Made by a program: the position numbers and the translations under genes | Notes under the pieces: generated by a model | What the model was told of the DNA's origin: nothing | The model's database searches: none | What the model saw: the letters and a program-made list of their open reading frames with translations, nothing else | Assembly (NCBI RefSeq): GCF_030811475.1 | Contig: NZ_JAUSQV010000001.1 | Location: forward strand, 3,235,001 to 3,299,000 | DNA: 64,000 bases | Direction of reading: 5' to 3' | DNA from: Nakamurella flavida | Lineage (GTDB): Bacteria; Actinomycetota; Actinomycetes; Mycobacteriales; Nakamurellaceae | Part shown: piece by piece, positions 63,017 through 64,000 of the stretch | Layout: each line of letters begins with the position of its first letter | Numbering within the stretch: the stretch's first letter is position 1

Positions 63017-64000
63017 GTGGACAGCACGGGCAGTGAGAGCGGCGGCCGAGGCACCGGGACGACCGGGCGGGGTGGCCGACCCCCCGCGGGGGAGCGCGCC
63101 AGGATGGCCGAGCTCTGGCCGTACCTGCGCCCGCACCGCCGCATCCTGCTGATCGTCGCGGGCATCTCGATCGTCGGCGCCGCCCTTGCCGTGGCCCAGC
63201 CGGCCACCGTCTCGGTGGTCATCGACGCCGTGCAGAACGGCCGGTCGATGGGCCCGGTGATCGCGTTGCTCGTCGGTTTGCTGCTCGGCGGGGCGATCGT
63301 CAACGGCGTCCAGCAGTTCCTGCTCCAGCGCACGGCCGAGGCCGTGGTGCTGCGGACCCGGCGGGATCTGGTGCAGCGCATGCTGTCCCTGCCCATCGCC
63401 GAGTACGACACCCGCCGGACCGGTGACCTGGTCTCCCGGGTCGGCTCGGACACCACCCTGCTGCGCACCGTCGTCACCTCCGGGCTGGTCGACGCGGTGG
63501 CCGGTTCCCTGGTCTTCCTCGGCTCGGCGATCGCCATGGCGTTGATCGACCCGCTGCTGCTGGGGGTGACCCTGGCCGTGGTGCTGCTGGCCACGCTGAT
63601 GGTGGTGTTCCTGGGCCGGCGGATCCAGAAGCTGACCCTGCTGGCGCAGACTCAGGTCGGCCTGCTCGGCGCCGCGGTGGCCCGGGCCATCCCCGGGGTC
63701 CGCACCATCCGCGCCGCCGGTGCGACAGCCCGGGAGACCGCGGCGGTGGACGGGATCGCCACGGAGGCGTACGGGACCGGCGTGCGGCTCGCCAAGATCG
63801 CCGCGCTCATCCAGCCGGTGGTCGGCATCGCCCTGCAGGGCGCGTTCATCGCCGTGCTGGGACTGGGTGGCTACCGCGTCGCGACCGGCTCGATGCAGGT
63901 GTCCGAGCTGGTGGCGTTCATCCTCTACCTGTTCATGATGATCATGCCGCTGGGCCGGGTCTTCCAGGCGTACACGGCGATCCAGAACGCGCTCGGGGCG
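63017..64000 (+). CDS. ABC exporter (MsbA/MDR type), 3' end outside window
   Basis: 328 residues are visible; the frame is open at the end. The N-terminus is Gly/Ser/Arg-rich (about 30 residues), so the ATG at 63104 is a possible later start. Then the exporter membrane domain follows: LWPYLRPHRRILLIVAGISIVGAALAVAQPATVSVVIDAV, LLQRTAEAVVLRTRRDLVQRMLSLPIAEYDTRRTGDLVSRVGSDTTLLRTVV and the following helices, including VSELVAFILYLFMMIMPLGRVFQAYTAIQ. The ATPase half should lie beyond base 64000. It pumps lipids, peptides or drugs outward, probably as a homodimer or heterodimer. Confidence 0.88.
   Translation, partial: MDSTGSESGGRGTGTTGRGGRPPAGERARMAELWPYLRPHRRILLIVAGISIVGAALAVAQPATVSVVIDAVQNGRSMGPVIALLVGLLLGGAIVNGVQQFLLQRTAEAVVLRTRRDLVQRMLSLPIAEYDTRRTGDLVSRVGSDTTLLRTVVTSGLVDAVAGSLVFLGSAIAMALIDPLLLGVTLAVVLLATLMVVFLGRRIQKLTLLAQTQVGLLGAAVARAIPGVRTIRAAGATARETAAVDGIATEAYGTGVRLAKIAALIQPVVGIALQGAFIAVLGLGGYRVATGSMQVSELVAFILYLFMMIMPLGRVFQAYTAIQNALGA

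Overview
The window is very GC-rich DNA (over 70% by eye, with G or C at nearly every third codon position). It comes from an actinobacterial chromosome. Supporting signs are F420-type luciferase-like (LLM) oxidoreductases, a DUF222/HNH '13E12' protein, DUF2505 and PAC2 family proteins, a GAF-ANTAR regulator, a SigB/SigF-class sigma factor, GTG starts, and stop/start overlaps (ATGA, GTGA). A Nakamurella-like or related Frankineae-type soil organism would fit, but genus is an inference. I saw no rRNA, tRNA, CRISPR array, prophage or insertion sequence. About 58 genes are listed; both end genes (dusB and an ABC exporter) are cut by the window.

Layout. 0-10.3 kb: dusB, two overlapping epoxide-hydrolase-type genes (the second broken by an in-frame TAA), a VOC protein with a divergent WYL regulator, an OlsB-like/OlsA-like acyltransferase pair, a TetR/MFS efflux pair with three operator copies, and an orphan lycopene-cyclase-like gene. 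10.3-20.3 kb: manA, a YbaK-type deacylase, then an oligopeptide ABC operon (binding lipoprotein, two permeases, a serine hydrolase of the beta-lactamase/DD-peptidase fold, a MarR/GbsR regulator, a fused double ATPase). 20.3-27.1 kb: small enzymes, the 13E12-type HNH protein, a 49-bp tandem repeat at the end of a PsiE-like gene, and a UPF0303 protein. 27.4-30.7 kb: a molybdate uptake operon modABC plus molbindin. 30.9-36.7 kb: short TetR regulator, inositol-monophosphatase-like enzyme, a large secreted nuclease, and a GH1 protein that has lost its nucleophile. 36.9-46.4 kb: sigma factor, ANTAR regulator, CDF transporter, K+ channel, PAC2, DUF2505, TetR/secreted phospholipase A2, murB, ArsR/SRPBCC pair. 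46.6-55.1 kb: a single-chain 1,828-residue acyl-CoA carboxylase, a coiled-coil protein resembling the first half of an SF1 helicase without a working Walker A, and a small HNH-like protein lacking the HNH histidine. 55.2-64 kb: MATE transporter, intact GH1 beta-glucosidase with a LacI-type operator, MarR/azoreductase pair, BNR-repeat protein, alpha/beta-hydrolase-fold protein without a catalytic triad, LLM oxidoreductase, ABC exporter.

Most of the window is ordinary core and accessory chromosome. Three things stand out. Several proteins keep an enzyme fold but have lost catalytic residues (GH1, alpha/beta hydrolase, HNH, helicase-like), and one hydrolase is cut by a stop codon. The giant carboxylase has a eukaryote-like single-chain layout. 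The peptide-uptake operon carries its own serine hydrolase and a 16-bp palindrome in front. All family calls were made by eye from motifs; no database search was run.
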